Shown: positions 22,502 to 32,244, counted from the first letter of the stretch. The stretch: DNA of 64,000 nucleotides from Pseudomonas sp. QS1027 (GCF_002814235.1 NZ_PHSU01000040.1:34627-98626), one strand, 5' to 3'. The notes: a model not told the origin generated them from the sequence alone. Program-made: numbers and translations.

Positions 22502-25500
22502 TCAGAGACGGGATTGGGTCAGTTTTTTACGGACTTCGGCGGCGGCCGCCTGATCGAGTTCAAGCCAATACAATTGCTGCCCGGCGATCTCCGCCGCCGC
22601 CGGGACGCCATCGCGATACACCAGGCGATTCCCCGCCAGGGCCGGCACCTTGCCGCCGGGCAACAAGGTCCCCGCCAGGTTCAACGGATCGGCCCCGCAC
22701 ACCGCGATCAAGCTGCCATCCGCCGGGCGCCGACGCACTTCGCGCAACAACGGAATCGCCTCTGGCAAGGCAAACTGCTCACCCGCCAGGCCGCTGATAA
22801 AACGCCCTCCGCGAATCTCGCCGCGAGCTTCCAGCCGATGAAAGGTGCGCAGCAATTCCCGCCAGCTCGGCAACCAGTCCGCCTCACGCTCCAGCAAGCG
22901 CCAGAACACCACGCCGTACCGCCGCAACAAGGTCATGGCGAGATGTTCCAGGGTTTCGGCCGGCACCTGACCTCCCGCCGGTACGACCACGGCGGAGCGG
23001 CGCAGCAGCGCCCAGCGCCCGGCATCGTCCATCCCGCCGACAAAGGCCCCACGCCCACGCCGAGAACTGCGGGCCTGGCGTTTGCTGGCCGGAGTGATCA
23101 GCGCCCGCAGGCCGGCAAAACTGTCGGCATTCACCCAGCCGGCGCCGACCAACTCCTGCAAGGCGGTTTCCAGCTCGGTGGGCAGCAGGTGCGCCTCATG
23201 CAGCAACTCATCGAAAAACAGCGCGCCCTGTCGCGTCAATGCGGCATGGACCTTTTGCGTGCGCGGCGACAACTCCTCCACCGCCGTCTGTTCCGCCAGG
23301 CTGCTCCACAACGCGACCTGGCCCCGGGGCAGCAACACCACCGGCGTACTGCGCGAGGCCGCGCTGGCGCTTTTGCCGCGGGCACTGAGGCGAGCCCAGG
23401 CCAGCTTGCCCGAGCGACACAACTCATCCAGCCAGATCGGCGAATACTCCTTGAGCCGCGCGGCCAGTACGTCACTGTCCCAGGCTCCGGCGGCGACCGG
23501 GTAGCCTTCGAACTGGCTGACGATCATCGCCAGGGCCGCGCTGCCCTGACCCTGGCAGGCGGGGGAAAGGTGCTGCCAGTCGAACAGGAAACGCATGAAG
23601 TCCTGCACCGCCACCGGCTCGATCTCCCGACGCAAACGCTTGACCGTGTAACGGTGGATGCGCGCCAGCAGGTGACGTTCGCACCACTGCTCCCGAGGCG
23701 CCCCCGGGCTGAACTGACCGCGCAGCACATAACCTTCGCTTTCCAGTTTCGCCAGGGCCTGGGCCAGGGTGGCGCTGGAGAGTGCCAGGGGCTCGGCGAT
23801 CTCGGACAGCGTCAGCGGGGTAAAACCACTGAGGCGGGCGCGAACCACTTCGACGGCGGCTTCGTCGGCTTCCCAGGGTTGATCGAAACCGGGTGGCGCT
23901 TGCAAGGGCGGATGCAACGCGGCCTGTGGATAAAGTGCTTGCAGGCAGGTCAGGCGTTCCAGGGCTGTCCACAGCGCGTGGGATTCATCGACTTGCAAGC
24001 GCGTGGCACGACCTTGTACCGCGAGCGCCTCAAGCCAGGCTGACCACGAGGGATTGGCCTGGGCTTCGGCCTCGGTGATCGCCGCCAGGCTCATCAACGC
24101 CTCATGCATTTCATCCTCGCCGTTGGGCGCGGGCCAGGCTTCCCCGGCCACGGCCTGGATGGCGTCGGCATCCAGCGCGCCGAGGTCGTCGGTGCTGGTG
24201 GGGTCGCTCCAGCGACGGTTCAGCACCGCCTGGGTGCGACGCTCTTCCAGCGGCGCATCGTCGAGAAAGGTGTACGGCCGGGCGCTGAGAATTTCCGCCG
24301 CGAGAGGTGAGGGCGCCGGCAGGTCGCGGGCGATCAACCGCACGTCGCCAGCTTCCATGCGCCGCAACAAGGCCAGCCAGCCCTCGCAGTCCATGGCTTC
24401 GTGCAGGCAGTCGTCGAGGGTCTGCTCCACCAGTGGGTGGTCGGGAATCTCGCGCTCGCCGGCGAGGTTTTCCAGGCAGGCGATCTGGTCCGGGAACACG
24501 CAGGCGGTCAGGTCTTCGCTTTTCATCCGCTGGATCTGCGGCGCCACCTTGCGTCCGCCGACAAACCGCGGCAGCGCCAGCGCGACCCCGGCATTCCAGC
24601 GCCAGCGCACGCCGAACAGCGGAGCGTCGAGTACCGCCTGGATCAGGATGTGCTCGGCCGTGCGGCTGTTGAGGTAACGCCAGACTTCGTCCAGGGCAAA
24701 GCTGTGGCTGGTGGACAGCGACAGCACGATGGCGTCTTCGCTGGCGGCGGCCTGCAATTCGAAGTTGAAGGTGCGGCAGAAACGCTTGCGCAGGGCCAGG
24801 CCCCAGGCGCGGTTGATCCGGCTGCCGAACGGCGTGTGGATCACCAGTTGGGTACCGCCGGACTCGTCGAAGAAACGCTCCATGATCAGGGTGTCCTGCG
24901 AGGGCAGGGCGCCGAGGCTCTGGCGGGCGCGGGCCAGGTACTCGACGATCTGTTCGGCGCTGGCCGGGTCCAGGCCGAGGGGCTGGCGCAGCCAGTCGAG
25001 GCTCGGCTGCAAGTCCCCCGGTGTGGCGCCCAGTAATTCATCCAGATGGGCATGCAGGCGCGCCACTGCGAAGGACAGCTCGGCGCTACGCCCCGGTGCC
25101 TCGCCGAGCCAGAACGGAATGCTCGGCGGCTGGCCGTGGGCATCCTCGACCCGCACCTTGCCGGTTTCGACCCGCAGGATGCGATAGGAACTGTTGCCCA
25201 GCTGGAACACATCGCCGGCGATGCTTTCCACCGCGAAGTCCTCATGCACCGTGCCGATATTCAGGGCCTGGGGTTCGAGCAGCACGCTGTAGTCGGCGTT
25301 GTCCGGGATGGTCCCGCCGCTGGTGAGGGCGGTCAATTGGCTGCCACGACGGCCGCGCAGGCTGTGGTTCAGGGCATCGCGGTGAATATAGGCGCTGCGC
25401 AGGCCCTGGCGACTGTTGAAGCCTTCGGCGAGCATGCGCAGCAACGCCTGATAGTGGGCCTCGTCCAGCTCGGCATAGGGCGCGGCCCGGCGGATCAGTT

Positions 25501-26812
25501 CCAGCAGCGGCTGTTCCTGCCATTCCTGGCAACTGACTTCGGCGACGATCTGCTGGGCCAGCACGTCCAGCGGTGCGCGGGGAATCAGCAAGGTATCCAG
25601 TTCGCCCCGGCGCACGCAGTCGAGCAGGGCGGCGCATTCGATCAACTCGTCCCGCGAAGTGGCGAACAGCCGGCCCTTGGGCGTGCCGCCGACCTGGTGG
25701 CCGGAGCGTCCGACCCGTTGCAGAAAGGCGGCGATGGAGCGCGGCGAGCCGATCTGGCAGACCAGTTCCACTTCGCCGATATCGATGCCCAGCTCCAGCG
25801 AAGCCGTGGCGATCAGCACTTGCAGCTCGCCGCGCTTGAGTCGTTGCTCGGCATCCAGGCGTTGTTCCTTGGCCAGGCTGCCATGGTGGGCGGCCACCGC
25901 CTCTTTGCCCAGGCGCTCGCTCAAGTGCCGGGCCAGGCGTTCGGCCAGGCGTCGGGTGTTGACGAAAATCAGCGTGGTGCGGTGCTGCCGGGCGAGCTCG
26001 GCCAGGCGTTCGTAGACCAGCTCCCAGACATCGTTGGCCATCACTGCCGTCAGCGGCACCGGTGGCACCTCGATGCCCAGGTCGCGGGGGCGGGCGTGGC
26101 CGATATCGATGATTTCGCAGGGGCGCCCGCTGCCCACCAGAAAGCGCGACACCGCGTCGATGGGCTTTTGCGTGGCCGACAGGCCGATACGCAGCAACGA
26201 TTCGCCACACAATGCCTGCAAACGCTCCAGGCTCAGGGCCAGGTGGCTGCCGCGCTTGCTGGCGGCGATGGCGTGGATCTCGTCGACGATCACCGTACGA
26301 ACAGTGCCCAGCATGCGTCGGCCGGAATCGGAGCCGAGCAGCACATAAAGCGATTCCGGCGTGGTCACCAGGATATGCGGCGCGGTCTTGCGCAGGCGTG
26401 TGCGTTCGTTCTGCGGGGTGTCGCCGGTGCGCACCGCGGTGGTGATTGAGAGCGGCGGCAGGCCCAGCAGTTCGAGTTGTGCGGTGATGCCGGCCAGCGG
26501 GTCCTGCAGGTTGATGCGGATATCGTTGGACAGCGCCTTGAGCGGCGAGACATAGACGATCAGGGTTTCGTCCGGCAGTTCGCCGCCCTGGGCCAGACCT
26601 TGCTGAACCAGATCGTCGATGACCGCGAGAAAGGCCGTCAGCGTCTTGCCGGAGCCGGTGGGCGCGGCGACCAGCGTCGAGCGGCGCTGGCGGATCAACG
26701 GCCAGGCACGGGCCTGGGCGCCGGTCACGTCCGGGAAGGTGTTGCGAAACCAGGCGCTGACGGCCGGGTGGAAACCTGCCAGGGCGTCGTGGGCCGATTC
26801 GGGAAGATTCAT
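22502..26812 (-). CDS. lhr: large ATP-dependent helicase Lhr
   Basis: 1436-residue superfamily 2 helicase. The Lhr core occupies about the first 870 residues: Walker A APTGSGKTLTAF near 50, the DEIH box (VIVDEIHAI) near 185, motif III LSATQ, and the RecA2 motifs TLIFVNTRR and QRVGRSGHQVGG. It is followed by the winged-helix and DUF4145-like core extension and the long C-terminal Lhr-CTD characteristic of the bacterial bipartite form (E. coli Lhr is 1538 residues). Lhr unwinds DNA and RNA:DNA hybrids 3' to 5' and is implicated in repair. ATG 26812 (MNLPESAHDAL) is taken as start; an earlier in-frame codon at 26848 is less likely. Convergent with the channel gene. Confidence 0.95.
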   Translation of the reverse strand: MNLPESAHDALAGFHPAVSAWFRNTFPDVTGAQARAWPLIRQRRSTLVAAPTGSGKTLTAFLAVIDDLVQQGLAQGGELPDETLIVYVSPLKALSNDIRINLQDPLAGITAQLELLGLPPLSITTAVRTGDTPQNERTRLRKTAPHILVTTPESLYVLLGSDSGRRMLGTVRTVIVDEIHAIAASKRGSHLALSLERLQALCGESLLRIGLSATQKPIDAVSRFLVGSGRPCEIIDIGHARPRDLGIEVPPVPLTAVMANDVWELVYERLAELARQHRTTLIFVNTRRLAERLARHLSERLGKEAVAAHHGSLAKEQRLDAEQRLKRGELQVLIATASLELGIDIGEVELVCQIGSPRSIAAFLQRVGRSGHQVGGTPKGRLFATSRDELIECAALLDCVRRGELDTLLIPRAPLDVLAQQIVAEVSCQEWQEQPLLELIRRAAPYAELDEAHYQALLRMLAEGFNSRQGLRSAYIHRDALNHSLRGRRGSQLTALTSGGTIPDNADYSVLLEPQALNIGTVHEDFAVESIAGDVFQLGNSSYRILRVETGKVRVEDAHGQPPSIPFWLGEAPGRSAELSFAVARLHAHLDELLGATPGDLQPSLDWLRQPLGLDPASAEQIVEYLARARQSLGALPSQDTLIMERFFDESGGTQLVIHTPFGSRINRAWGLALRKRFCRTFNFELQAAASEDAIVLSLSTSHSFALDEVWRYLNSRTAEHILIQAVLDAPLFGVRWRWNAGVALALPRFVGGRKVAPQIQRMKSEDLTACVFPDQIACLENLAGEREIPDHPLVEQTLDDCLHEAMDCEGWLALLRRMEAGDVRLIARDLPAPSPLAAEILSARPYTFLDDAPLEERRTQAVLNRRWSDPTSTDDLGALDADAIQAVAGEAWPAPNGEDEMHEALMSLAAITEAEAQANPSWSAWLEALAVQGRATRLQVDESHALWTALERLTCLQALYPQAALHPPLQAPPGFDQPWEADEAAVEVVRARLSGFTPLTLSEIAEPLALSSATLAQALAKLESEGYVLRGQFSPGAPREQWCERHLLARIHRYTVKRLRREIEPVAVQDFMRFLFDWQHLSPACQGQGSAALAMIVSQFEGYPVAAGAWDSDVLAARLKEYSPIWLDELCRSGKLAWARLSARGKSASAASRSTPVVLLPRGQVALWSSLAEQTAVEELSPRTQKVHAALTRQGALFFDELLHEAHLLPTELETALQELVGAGWVNADSFAGLRALITPASKRQARSSRRGRGAFVGGMDDAGRWALLRRSAVVVPAGGQVPAETLEHLAMTLLRRYGVVFWRLLEREADWLPSWRELLRTFHRLEARGEIRGGRFISGLAGEQFALPEAIPLLREVRRRPADGSLIAVCGADPLNLAGTLLPGGKVPALAGNRLVYRDGVPAAAEIAGQQLYWLELDQAAAAEVRKKLTQSRL

Positions 26813-26992
26813 GGGTTTATTTATGCGGTCGTACGGCCCAAGTTGCAAGCCGATGGGCGCTCTCTGGCACTTTATCCGTGACGGTTGCGCGCAAAACCCG
26901 CAAAATGCAAGGATTCTGGCTATTGCCAGCGGTCGGCCACAAGCCGGCCGCCAATCACCATCGTTCTGAACAGACCTGGGCCTGCTGACTCT

Positions 26993-27877
26993 ATGCGAAT
27001 GCGCCTTATGTTACTGGGCGGCGGAAATGCCCTTGGGCAGGCGCTGATTCGCCTGGGTGCGGAGGAAGACATCGGTTTCCTCGCGCCCCGTCCGCCACAA
27101 GACGGCTGGGACGCCGCGACCCTCACGCAACTGCTTGACGACACCCGTCCGGATGCGTTGATCAACCTTGCCTTCTACTTCGACTGGTTCCAGGCGGAGA
27201 CGGTCGGCGAGGCGCGCCTGGCCGACCAGGAACGCGCGGTCGAGCGGCTGGCCGAGCTCTGCCAGCACCACAACATCATCCTGGTGCAGCCTTCCAGCTA
27301 TCGGGTGTTCGACGGCTCGCGGGCCACCGCCTACAGCGAAAAAGACGAGCCCGTGCCCCTGGGCCTGCGTGGCCAGGCGTTGTGGCGGATCGAGCAGAGT
27401 GTGCGTGCCACCTGCCCGCAACATGTGTTGCTGCGCTTTGGCTGGTTGCTCGACGACAGCACCGACGGCACCCTCGGACGTTTCCTGGCCCGGGCCGAGA
27501 AACCCGACGAACTGTTGATGGCCGATGACCGGCGCGGTAACCCGACGCCGGTGGACGACGCGGCGCGGGTAATCATCTCGGTGCTCAAGCAACTCGATTG
27601 CGCTGCGCCGCTGTGGGGCACCTACCACTACGCCGGCCACGAGGCGACCACGCCGCTGGCCCTCGGGCAGGCGATTCTCACCGAGGCCCGGCAGTTGCAC
27701 CCGTTGGCCATCGAAGCGCCGACCGCCCAGGCCCACGCCGCGCGTCCGGATGCGGCGGAAGAACCGCAGCACGCGGTGCTGGCCTGCAAGAAAATTCTCC
27801 ATACCTTCGGCATCAAGCCGCGTGCCTGGCGTGCGGGATTGCCGGCGCTACTCGACAGGTTCTATCGTCATGGCTGA
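26993..27877 (+). CDS. dTDP-4-dehydrorhamnose reductase-like SDR protein
   Basis: 294 residues with an N-terminal Rossmann fold (MRLMLLGGGNALGQALIRLG, a variant GxGxxG) and the layout of RmlD/sugar-nucleotide reductases: PDALINLAFYFD, ILVQPSSYRVFDG in place of the usual STDYVFDG, and RFGWLLDD. The catalytic Tyr-x-x-x-Lys is not obvious (LGLRGQALWRIE occupies the place of the YGxSKxxxE helix), so reductase activity is doubtful. The last 8 bases overlap the following epimerase gene, showing close coupling. The pair next to oprG corresponds in order to P. aeruginosa PA4069-PA4068. The start is uncertain among ATG 26993, 26999 and 27008. Confidence 0.75.
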   Translation: MRMRLMLLGGGNALGQALIRLGAEEDIGFLAPRPPQDGWDAATLTQLLDDTRPDALINLAFYFDWFQAETVGEARLADQERAVERLAELCQHHNIILVQPSSYRVFDGSRATAYSEKDEPVPLGLRGQALWRIEQSVRATCPQHVLLRFGWLLDDSTDGTLGRFLARAEKPDELLMADDRRGNPTPVDDAARVIISVLKQLDCAAPLWGTYHYAGHEATTPLALGQAILTEARQLHPLAIEAPTAQAHAARPDAAEEPQHAVLACKKILHTFGIKPRAWRAGLPALLDRFYRHG

Positions 27878-28799
27878 TGCCCCCATTCTTATCACCGGTG
27901 GCGCCGGCTTCATCGGCTCGAACCTGGCCGAAGCGCTGCTGGCACAAGGTTACTCGTTGCGTATCCTCGATGACCTGTCCTCCGGCAAGCGCAGCAACCT
28001 GGCCCTGGACAATCCGCGGGTCGAACTGATTGAAGGCGATGTCGCCGATGCCGCCCTGGTGGCGCAGGTGATGCGCGGTTGTCAGGCCGTGGTGCACCTG
28101 GCGGCGGTGGCCTCGGTGCAGGCTTCGGTGGAGGACCCGGTGCGGACCCACCAGAGCAATTTCATCGGCACGCTGAATGTCTGCGAGGCGATGCGCCAGA
28201 CGGGCGTCAAGCGGGTGTTGTTCGCCTCCAGCGCGGCGGTCTACGGCAACAACGGCGAGGGCGAGTCCATCGTCGAGGACACCGCCAAGTCGCCGCTGAC
28301 GCCCTATGCCTCGGACAAGCTGGCCAGCGAGCAGTATCTGGACTTCTACCGCCGCCAGCATGGCCTGGAACCGGTGATCTTCCGCTTCTTCAACGTCTTC
28401 GGGCCGCGCCAGGATCCGTCCTCGCCGTATTCCGGGGTGATCAGTATTTTCTGCGAGCGGGCGTTGAAGGGCTTGCCGATTACCATCTTTGGCGATGGTG
28501 AGCAGACCCGGGACTTTATCTACGTCGGCGATCTGGTGCAGATCCTGCTGCAGGCGCTCAAGGCGCCGCAGGTGCAGGACGGCGCGATCAACGTCGGCCT
28601 GAACCGGGCGACGACGCTCAAGCAGATGCTGACGGCGCTGGGCGAGGTGGTCGGTGCGCTGCCGCCGGTGACCTACGCGCCGGCGCGTTCTGGGGATATC
28701 CGCCATTCGCGGGCGAACAACCAGCGGATGCTCGAGCGTTTCGTCCTGGCCGAGCCGACGCCGATGAGTCTCGGGCTGGCGCGTTTGCTGGGGCGCTGA
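27870..28799 (+). CDS. NAD-dependent epimerase/dehydratase (UDP-glucose 4-epimerase type)
   Basis: 309-residue extended SDR enzyme. The NAD-binding motif is GGAGFIGS (residues 10-17). The catalytic Ser is in FASSAAVYG (about 120), with Tyr and Lys in TPYASDKLASE (about 147-151). FFNVFGPRQDPSSPYSGVIS and FGDGEQTRDFIYV are typical of GalE/WbpP-like C4 epimerases of nucleotide sugars. It overlaps the upstream reductase-like gene. The exact sugar nucleotide cannot be told from sequence; it probably feeds surface-polysaccharide synthesis, although no glycosyltransferases are nearby. Confidence 0.9.
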   Translation: MADAPILITGGAGFIGSNLAEALLAQGYSLRILDDLSSGKRSNLALDNPRVELIEGDVADAALVAQVMRGCQAVVHLAAVASVQASVEDPVRTHQSNFIGTLNVCEAMRQTGVKRVLFASSAAVYGNNGEGESIVEDTAKSPLTPYASDKLASEQYLDFYRRQHGLEPVIFRFFNVFGPRQDPSSPYSGVISIFCERALKGLPITIFGDGEQTRDFIYVGDLVQILLQALKAPQVQDGAINVGLNRATTLKQMLTALGEVVGALPPVTYAPARSGDIRHSRANNQRMLERFVLAEPTPMSLGLARLLGR

Positions 28800-28816
28800 G
28801 GTCGATTTTCCGAAAT

Positions 28817-28850
28817 GAAAAAAGGCGCCTGATCGAGGCGCCTTTTTTCA
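28817..28850. terminator. bidirectional terminator between the epimerase gene and oprG
   Basis: AAAAAAGGCGCCT, a 6-nt loop region GATCG, and AGGCGCCTTTTTT form a 9-bp stem flanked by A and T runs, between converging genes. Confidence 0.9.
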
Positions 28851-28916
28851 TGGGGTGATGGAACGCTGGTATCGCGCTCTTGTGGCAAGTCCGTTCGCCA
28901 CAACCTGCGGTTTTGC

Positions 28917-29600
28917 TTAGAACTTGTAGCCGATACCGACCATATAGACCCACGGATCGACCTTCACATCCACCTTGGTCTGGCCGACGCCCAGGGCGGT
29001 CGGGCCGTCGACGGTGGCCTTGGTGTCGAGGTCCACGTACCAGACCGAGGCGTTGAGCAACATGCGGTCGGTGAGCATGTAGTCGAAGCCCAGTTGCCCG
29101 GCCAGGCCCACCGAGTTCTGCAGCTTCAGGTTGCTGAAGCCTTCGTCCTTGCGCTGGCTGGTCAGGTCTTCACCGAAGAACATGGTGTAGTTGATGCCGA
29201 TACCACCATAAGGCTGGAACTTCGAGGCGGCATCCAGCGGGTAGTACTGCAACGACAGGGTCGGTGGCAGTTGCTTGATATCCCCCAGTTGGCCGTCCAG
29301 CGCCGGGCCGAGTCCCTTGACCGACACTTCGTGGTGGAACGGCGTGGCGGCCAGCAATTCCAGGCCGATATGGTCGGTGAACATGTAGGCAAAGGCCAGG
29401 CCCAGTTGGGTATCGCTGTCCACCGTGGCCTTGGTGCCGGAGATGCGTGTGCCGTCGAGTTTCAGATCGCCGCTGCTGTCGTTGGGCGAAACGGTGGCGG
29501 TACCGGCGCGGACGATGAAGTCACCCGCCTCGTGGGCCTGGGCAAAGGGGGCGGCGAGGGCGAGCGCAACGAGAGAGGCGCTGAGCAGGGACTTGTGCAT
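28917..29600 (-). CDS. oprG: outer-membrane protein OprG (OmpW family)
   Basis: 227 residues. A signal peptide (MHKSLLSASLVALALAAPFAQA) is followed by an eight-stranded OmpW barrel ending in the aromatic C-terminal residue Phe (YMVGIGYKF), the outer-membrane insertion signal. ENLIGHTENING family marks are the N-terminal GDFIVRAGTATVSPND and the region AYMFTDHIGLELLAATPFHH. OmpW/OprG proteins form narrow hydrophobic channels taking up small apolar molecules, and in P. aeruginosa OprG is induced under low oxygen. Consistently, an ANR-type box lies 66-79 bases upstream of the start. The ATG at 29600 is fixed by the signal peptide. Confidence 0.93.
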   Translation of the reverse strand: MHKSLLSASLVALALAAPFAQAHEAGDFIVRAGTATVSPNDSSGDLKLDGTRISGTKATVDSDTQLGLAFAYMFTDHIGLELLAATPFHHEVSVKGLGPALDGQLGDIKQLPPTLSLQYYPLDAASKFQPYGGIGINYTMFFGEDLTSQRKDEGFSNLKLQNSVGLAGQLGFDYMLTDRMLLNASVWYVDLDTKATVDGPTALGVGQTKVDVKVDPWVYMVGIGYKF

Positions 29601-29637
29601 GGGGGGCTCCAAAGGACGTTTTGAATTCACTGTGTCC

Positions 29638-29679
29638 AATGGTAATGAGCGCCCCGGGCCGGTCGTTGACTCAGCTCAA
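29638..29679 (-). promoter_or_regulatory. ANR/FNR-type box and promoter of oprG
   Basis: TTGAG-CTGA-GTCAA (29679-29666 on the minus strand) matches the ANR consensus TTGAT-N4-ATCAA at 8 of 10 positions. A -10-like TACCAT lies about 22 bases downstream (29643-29638), the class II activator spacing, with the box centred near -41. Confidence 0.7.
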
Positions 29680-29724
29680 TGAAAGGCCAATGCTCGGCGC
29701 GAGGCGGGAACTTTTGTGCTGTGC

Positions 29725-30258
29725 CTACTCCGGCAACTCGTACACGTAGATCTTCTGTGCCTCCATGCTGTACCCCGCATCCGCCAGGTCGCTGCTGCTC
29801 TGCTTGACCTGCATGTCACCCTCGATCCAGTACGGCTGGTACAACTCGTCGACCTTGACCCCCAACTCACTGGTGACATGCACGATCTGGTTCGACGGTG
29901 GTGGTGGCACATGGATGCAGGCGCCGAAATACGGCACCAGGAGAAACTCCGTGGTCCGTCCTTCCTCGCTGACTTCCAGCGGCACGATATACCCCGGCAG
30001 GCGCACATGCTGGCCGTCCAGCGCCTTGACCACCGGCGCGTCGGGCAGTGACTGCTTGGCCGCCGGCGCCGCCTCGATGTCCATGCTGCCGAGTTTCGAC
30101 AGGTCATGCAGCGGCGTCATCTGCGGGATTTCCGGCGGCGCGTCGGGCGGAATCATGTCCTGCCAGGCCAGTTCCTTCGGCTTGTCATCGGCCCACAGCG
30201 GCATGGCCGTCACCACCGACAGCGCCAGCAACACACCGACCAGGACTTTCTTCTTCAT
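29725..30258 (-). CDS. periplasmic DUF3299 protein of a zinc-linked ABC cluster
   Basis: 177 residues with a signal peptide (MKKKVLVGVLLALSVVTAMP, cleaved near LWA-DD). The mature domain reads KALDGQHVRLPGYIVPLEVS, followed by TTEFLLVPYFGACIHVPPPP, the DUF3299 signature containing a conserved Cys-Ile-His-Val. Function is unknown. It is the last gene of a unit with an ABC permease and ATPase and a His-rich DUF2796 protein, the same order as P. aeruginosa PA4066-PA4063, reported to respond to zinc shortage. A role in periplasmic metal handling is inferred from this context and from the Cys/His motif. Confidence 0.85.
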   Translation of the reverse strand: MKKKVLVGVLLALSVVTAMPLWADDKPKELAWQDMIPPDAPPEIPQMTPLHDLSKLGSMDIEAAPAAKQSLPDAPVVKALDGQHVRLPGYIVPLEVSEEGRTTEFLLVPYFGACIHVPPPPSNQIVHVTSELGVKVDELYQPYWIEGDMQVKQSSSDLADAGYSMEAQKIYVYELPE

Positions 30259-30266
30259 CGCAACAC

Positions 30267-31532
30267 TCACAAACGGATGGACAGGCCATCGGCCAGGGAT
30301 TGTCGATAGGCACGCCATGCCGGCACGCTGCCCATCAACAGGGCGGCGACGAGGATACCGCCGAGCAGCGTCCATTCATATTCGCTCGGCCAGGACAGCG
30401 GCAGGTACAGCCCGTAATTCGACTGCACATAACCCTGGGCCAGGGCGATGCACAGGTACAGCAAGCCGACCCCGGCCACCACCCCGGACAACGCCAGGGC
30501 AAAGGCTTCCAGTATCAGCAGGCTGGCGATATGCCAAGGCCGCGCGCCCACCGAACGCAGGATCGCCATCTCCCGGCGACGCTCGTTGAGGCTGGTGAGG
30601 ATCGCCGTGAGCATGCCGATCAAACCGGTCAGCACCACGAACAGTGACACCACGAACAGCGCCTTTTCCGCCGTGCCCATCAGGCTCCACAGCTCCTGCA
30701 AGGCCACGCCCGGGAGGATTGCCAGCATCGGCTCGCCACGGAACTCGTTGATCTCCCGTTGCAGGGCGAAGGTCGAAACCTTGTTGTTCAGGCCGAGCAT
30801 AAAGGCGGTGATGGCTTGCGGCGTCAGGTCCATGTTGCGGGCCTGATCGGCGCTGATGCGCCCGGCGCCGTGGGCCGGTACGCCGTCGTGCCAGTCGATG
30901 TGGATCGCCTCCATGCCGCCGAGGCTGATATGCAGCGTGCGGTCCACCGGCGTGCCGGTGCGCTTGAGGATGCCGACCACGGTGAAGGGCTTGTCGTCAT
31001 GCTTGACCAGGCTGATGGCGGCCACGCCATGGGCCAGCACCAGCTTGTCGCCGAGCTTGTAGTGCAGCGCGTCGGCCACTTCGGCGCCGAGTACCACTTC
31101 GAACGGATCGGTGGCGAACGGGCGGCCCTCGGCCAGTTGCAGGTTCTGCTGGTGGCCGTACTGGTAATGCTCGAAATAGGCTTCGCTGGTGCCCAGTACG
31201 CGATAGCCTCGATGGGAGTCGCCGAGGGACATGGGGATCGCCCACTTCACTTTCGGGTTGTTGGCGAAGTGCTCGAAGCTGTCCCAGCGGATGTTGTTGG
31301 TGGCGTTGCCGATGCGAAACACCGAGTACAGCAGCAGGTTCACCGAGCCCGAGCGGGCGCCGACGATCAGGTCGGTGCCACTGATGGTGCTGGCGAAGCT
31401 GGCGCGGGCTTCGGTGCGCACGCGCTCCACGGCCAGCAGCAGGCAGACCGACAGGGCGATGGCGAAGGCCGTGAGCAGGGCGGTGAAGCGGCGGTTGGCC
31501 AGGCTGGCCAGGGCCAGACGAAACAGATACAT
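30267..31532 (-). CDS. ABC transporter permease, MacB/FtsX type
   Basis: 421 residues. One N-terminal membrane helix (MYLFRLALASLANRRFTALL) is followed by a large periplasmic MacB_PCD-like domain (about 40-270) and three C-terminal helices forming the FtsX core (from about 285: LFVVSLFVVLTGLIGMLTAI, NERRREMAILRSVGARPW). The NERRREMAILR-GA loop is the coupling element that contacts the ATPase. Such type VII ABC systems usually do not pump across the membrane but transmit force to periplasmic partners or extract lipoproteins. One base separates it from the ATPase gene upstream, and it is followed by the DUF3299 gene. Confidence 0.9.
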   Translation of the reverse strand: MYLFRLALASLANRRFTALLTAFAIALSVCLLLAVERVRTEARASFASTISGTDLIVGARSGSVNLLLYSVFRIGNATNNIRWDSFEHFANNPKVKWAIPMSLGDSHRGYRVLGTSEAYFEHYQYGHQQNLQLAEGRPFATDPFEVVLGAEVADALHYKLGDKLVLAHGVAAISLVKHDDKPFTVVGILKRTGTPVDRTLHISLGGMEAIHIDWHDGVPAHGAGRISADQARNMDLTPQAITAFMLGLNNKVSTFALQREINEFRGEPMLAILPGVALQELWSLMGTAEKALFVVSLFVVLTGLIGMLTAILTSLNERRREMAILRSVGARPWHIASLLILEAFALALSGVVAGVGLLYLCIALAQGYVQSNYGLYLPLSWPSEYEWTLLGGILVAALLMGSVPAWRAYRQSLADGLSIRL

Positions 31533-31533
31533 C

Positions 31534-32244
31534 TCAGACCTCCGCGGGCGTGGCCGCGCGATTCAATTCGGACAGCGACAGGTGACGGTCGAACAGCGGG
31601 GCCAGGCTCTGGTCATGGCTGACGAACAGCAGGCTGGAACCGGCTTCGCGGCATTCGGCGAACAGCAGTCGGATAAAGGCTTCGCGGGCATCGTAGTCGA
31701 GCGCCGAAGTCGGCTCGTCGGCGATCACCAGCTCCGGTTGGCCGATTAGCGCGCGGGCGGCGGCGACCCGTTGTTGCTGGCCGATGGACAGCGAGTCGGC
31801 ACGGCGTTCGAGCAGGGCCGGGTCGCTCAGGCCGAGGTGGGCGAGCAGGGTCGCGGCGGCCTGGTCGGCACTGCCGTGGCGCTGGATCGCGCGGCTGGCA
31901 CGCAGTTTGGAAAAATGGCAAGGCAGCTCGACGTTCTCGCGTACCGAGAGGAACGGCAACAGGTTGAACTGCTGGAAAATATAACCGGTGTGGTCGACAC
32001 GAAAACGGTCGCGGGCACCGGCGCCCAGTTCGGTGAGCTCCTGGCCGAGCAGGCGGATGCTGCCGCGGCTGGGTTTCTGCACGCCGCCGAGCAGGCCGAG
32101 CAAGGTGGTCTTGCCGCTGCCGCTGGGGCCTTTGAGGAACAGCGTTTCGCCCGGTTCCAGGCGGAACGCCGGGATGTCCAGCAACTGCGGATGCCCGGGC
32201 CAGTTGAAGCCCAGGTCGGACAGTTCGATAAGTGCTTGGGTCAT
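31534..32244 (-). CDS. ABC transporter ATP-binding protein, MacB/LolD type
   Basis: 236 residues with a complete ATPase: Walker A GPSGSGKTT (about 39-47), Q-loop IFQQFN, signature LSIGQQQRVAAARAL (Ile in place of the usual Gly at position 3), Walker B LVIADEPTSALD, and switch His in FVSHDQS. Length and sequence place it with LolD/MacB-type ATPases that partner FtsX-like permeases such as the next gene. The start ATG 32244 follows a gap carrying a REP pair, so expression may be separate from the upstream DUF2796 gene or read through it. Confidence 0.93.
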   Translation of the reverse strand: MTQALIELSDLGFNWPGHPQLLDIPAFRLEPGETLFLKGPSGSGKTTLLGLLGGVQKPSRGSIRLLGQELTELGAGARDRFRVDHTGYIFQQFNLLPFLSVRENVELPCHFSKLRASRAIQRHGSADQAAATLLAHLGLSDPALLERRADSLSIGQQQRVAAARALIGQPELVIADEPTSALDYDAREAFIRLLFAECREAGSSLLFVSHDQSLAPLFDRHLSLSELNRAATPAEV

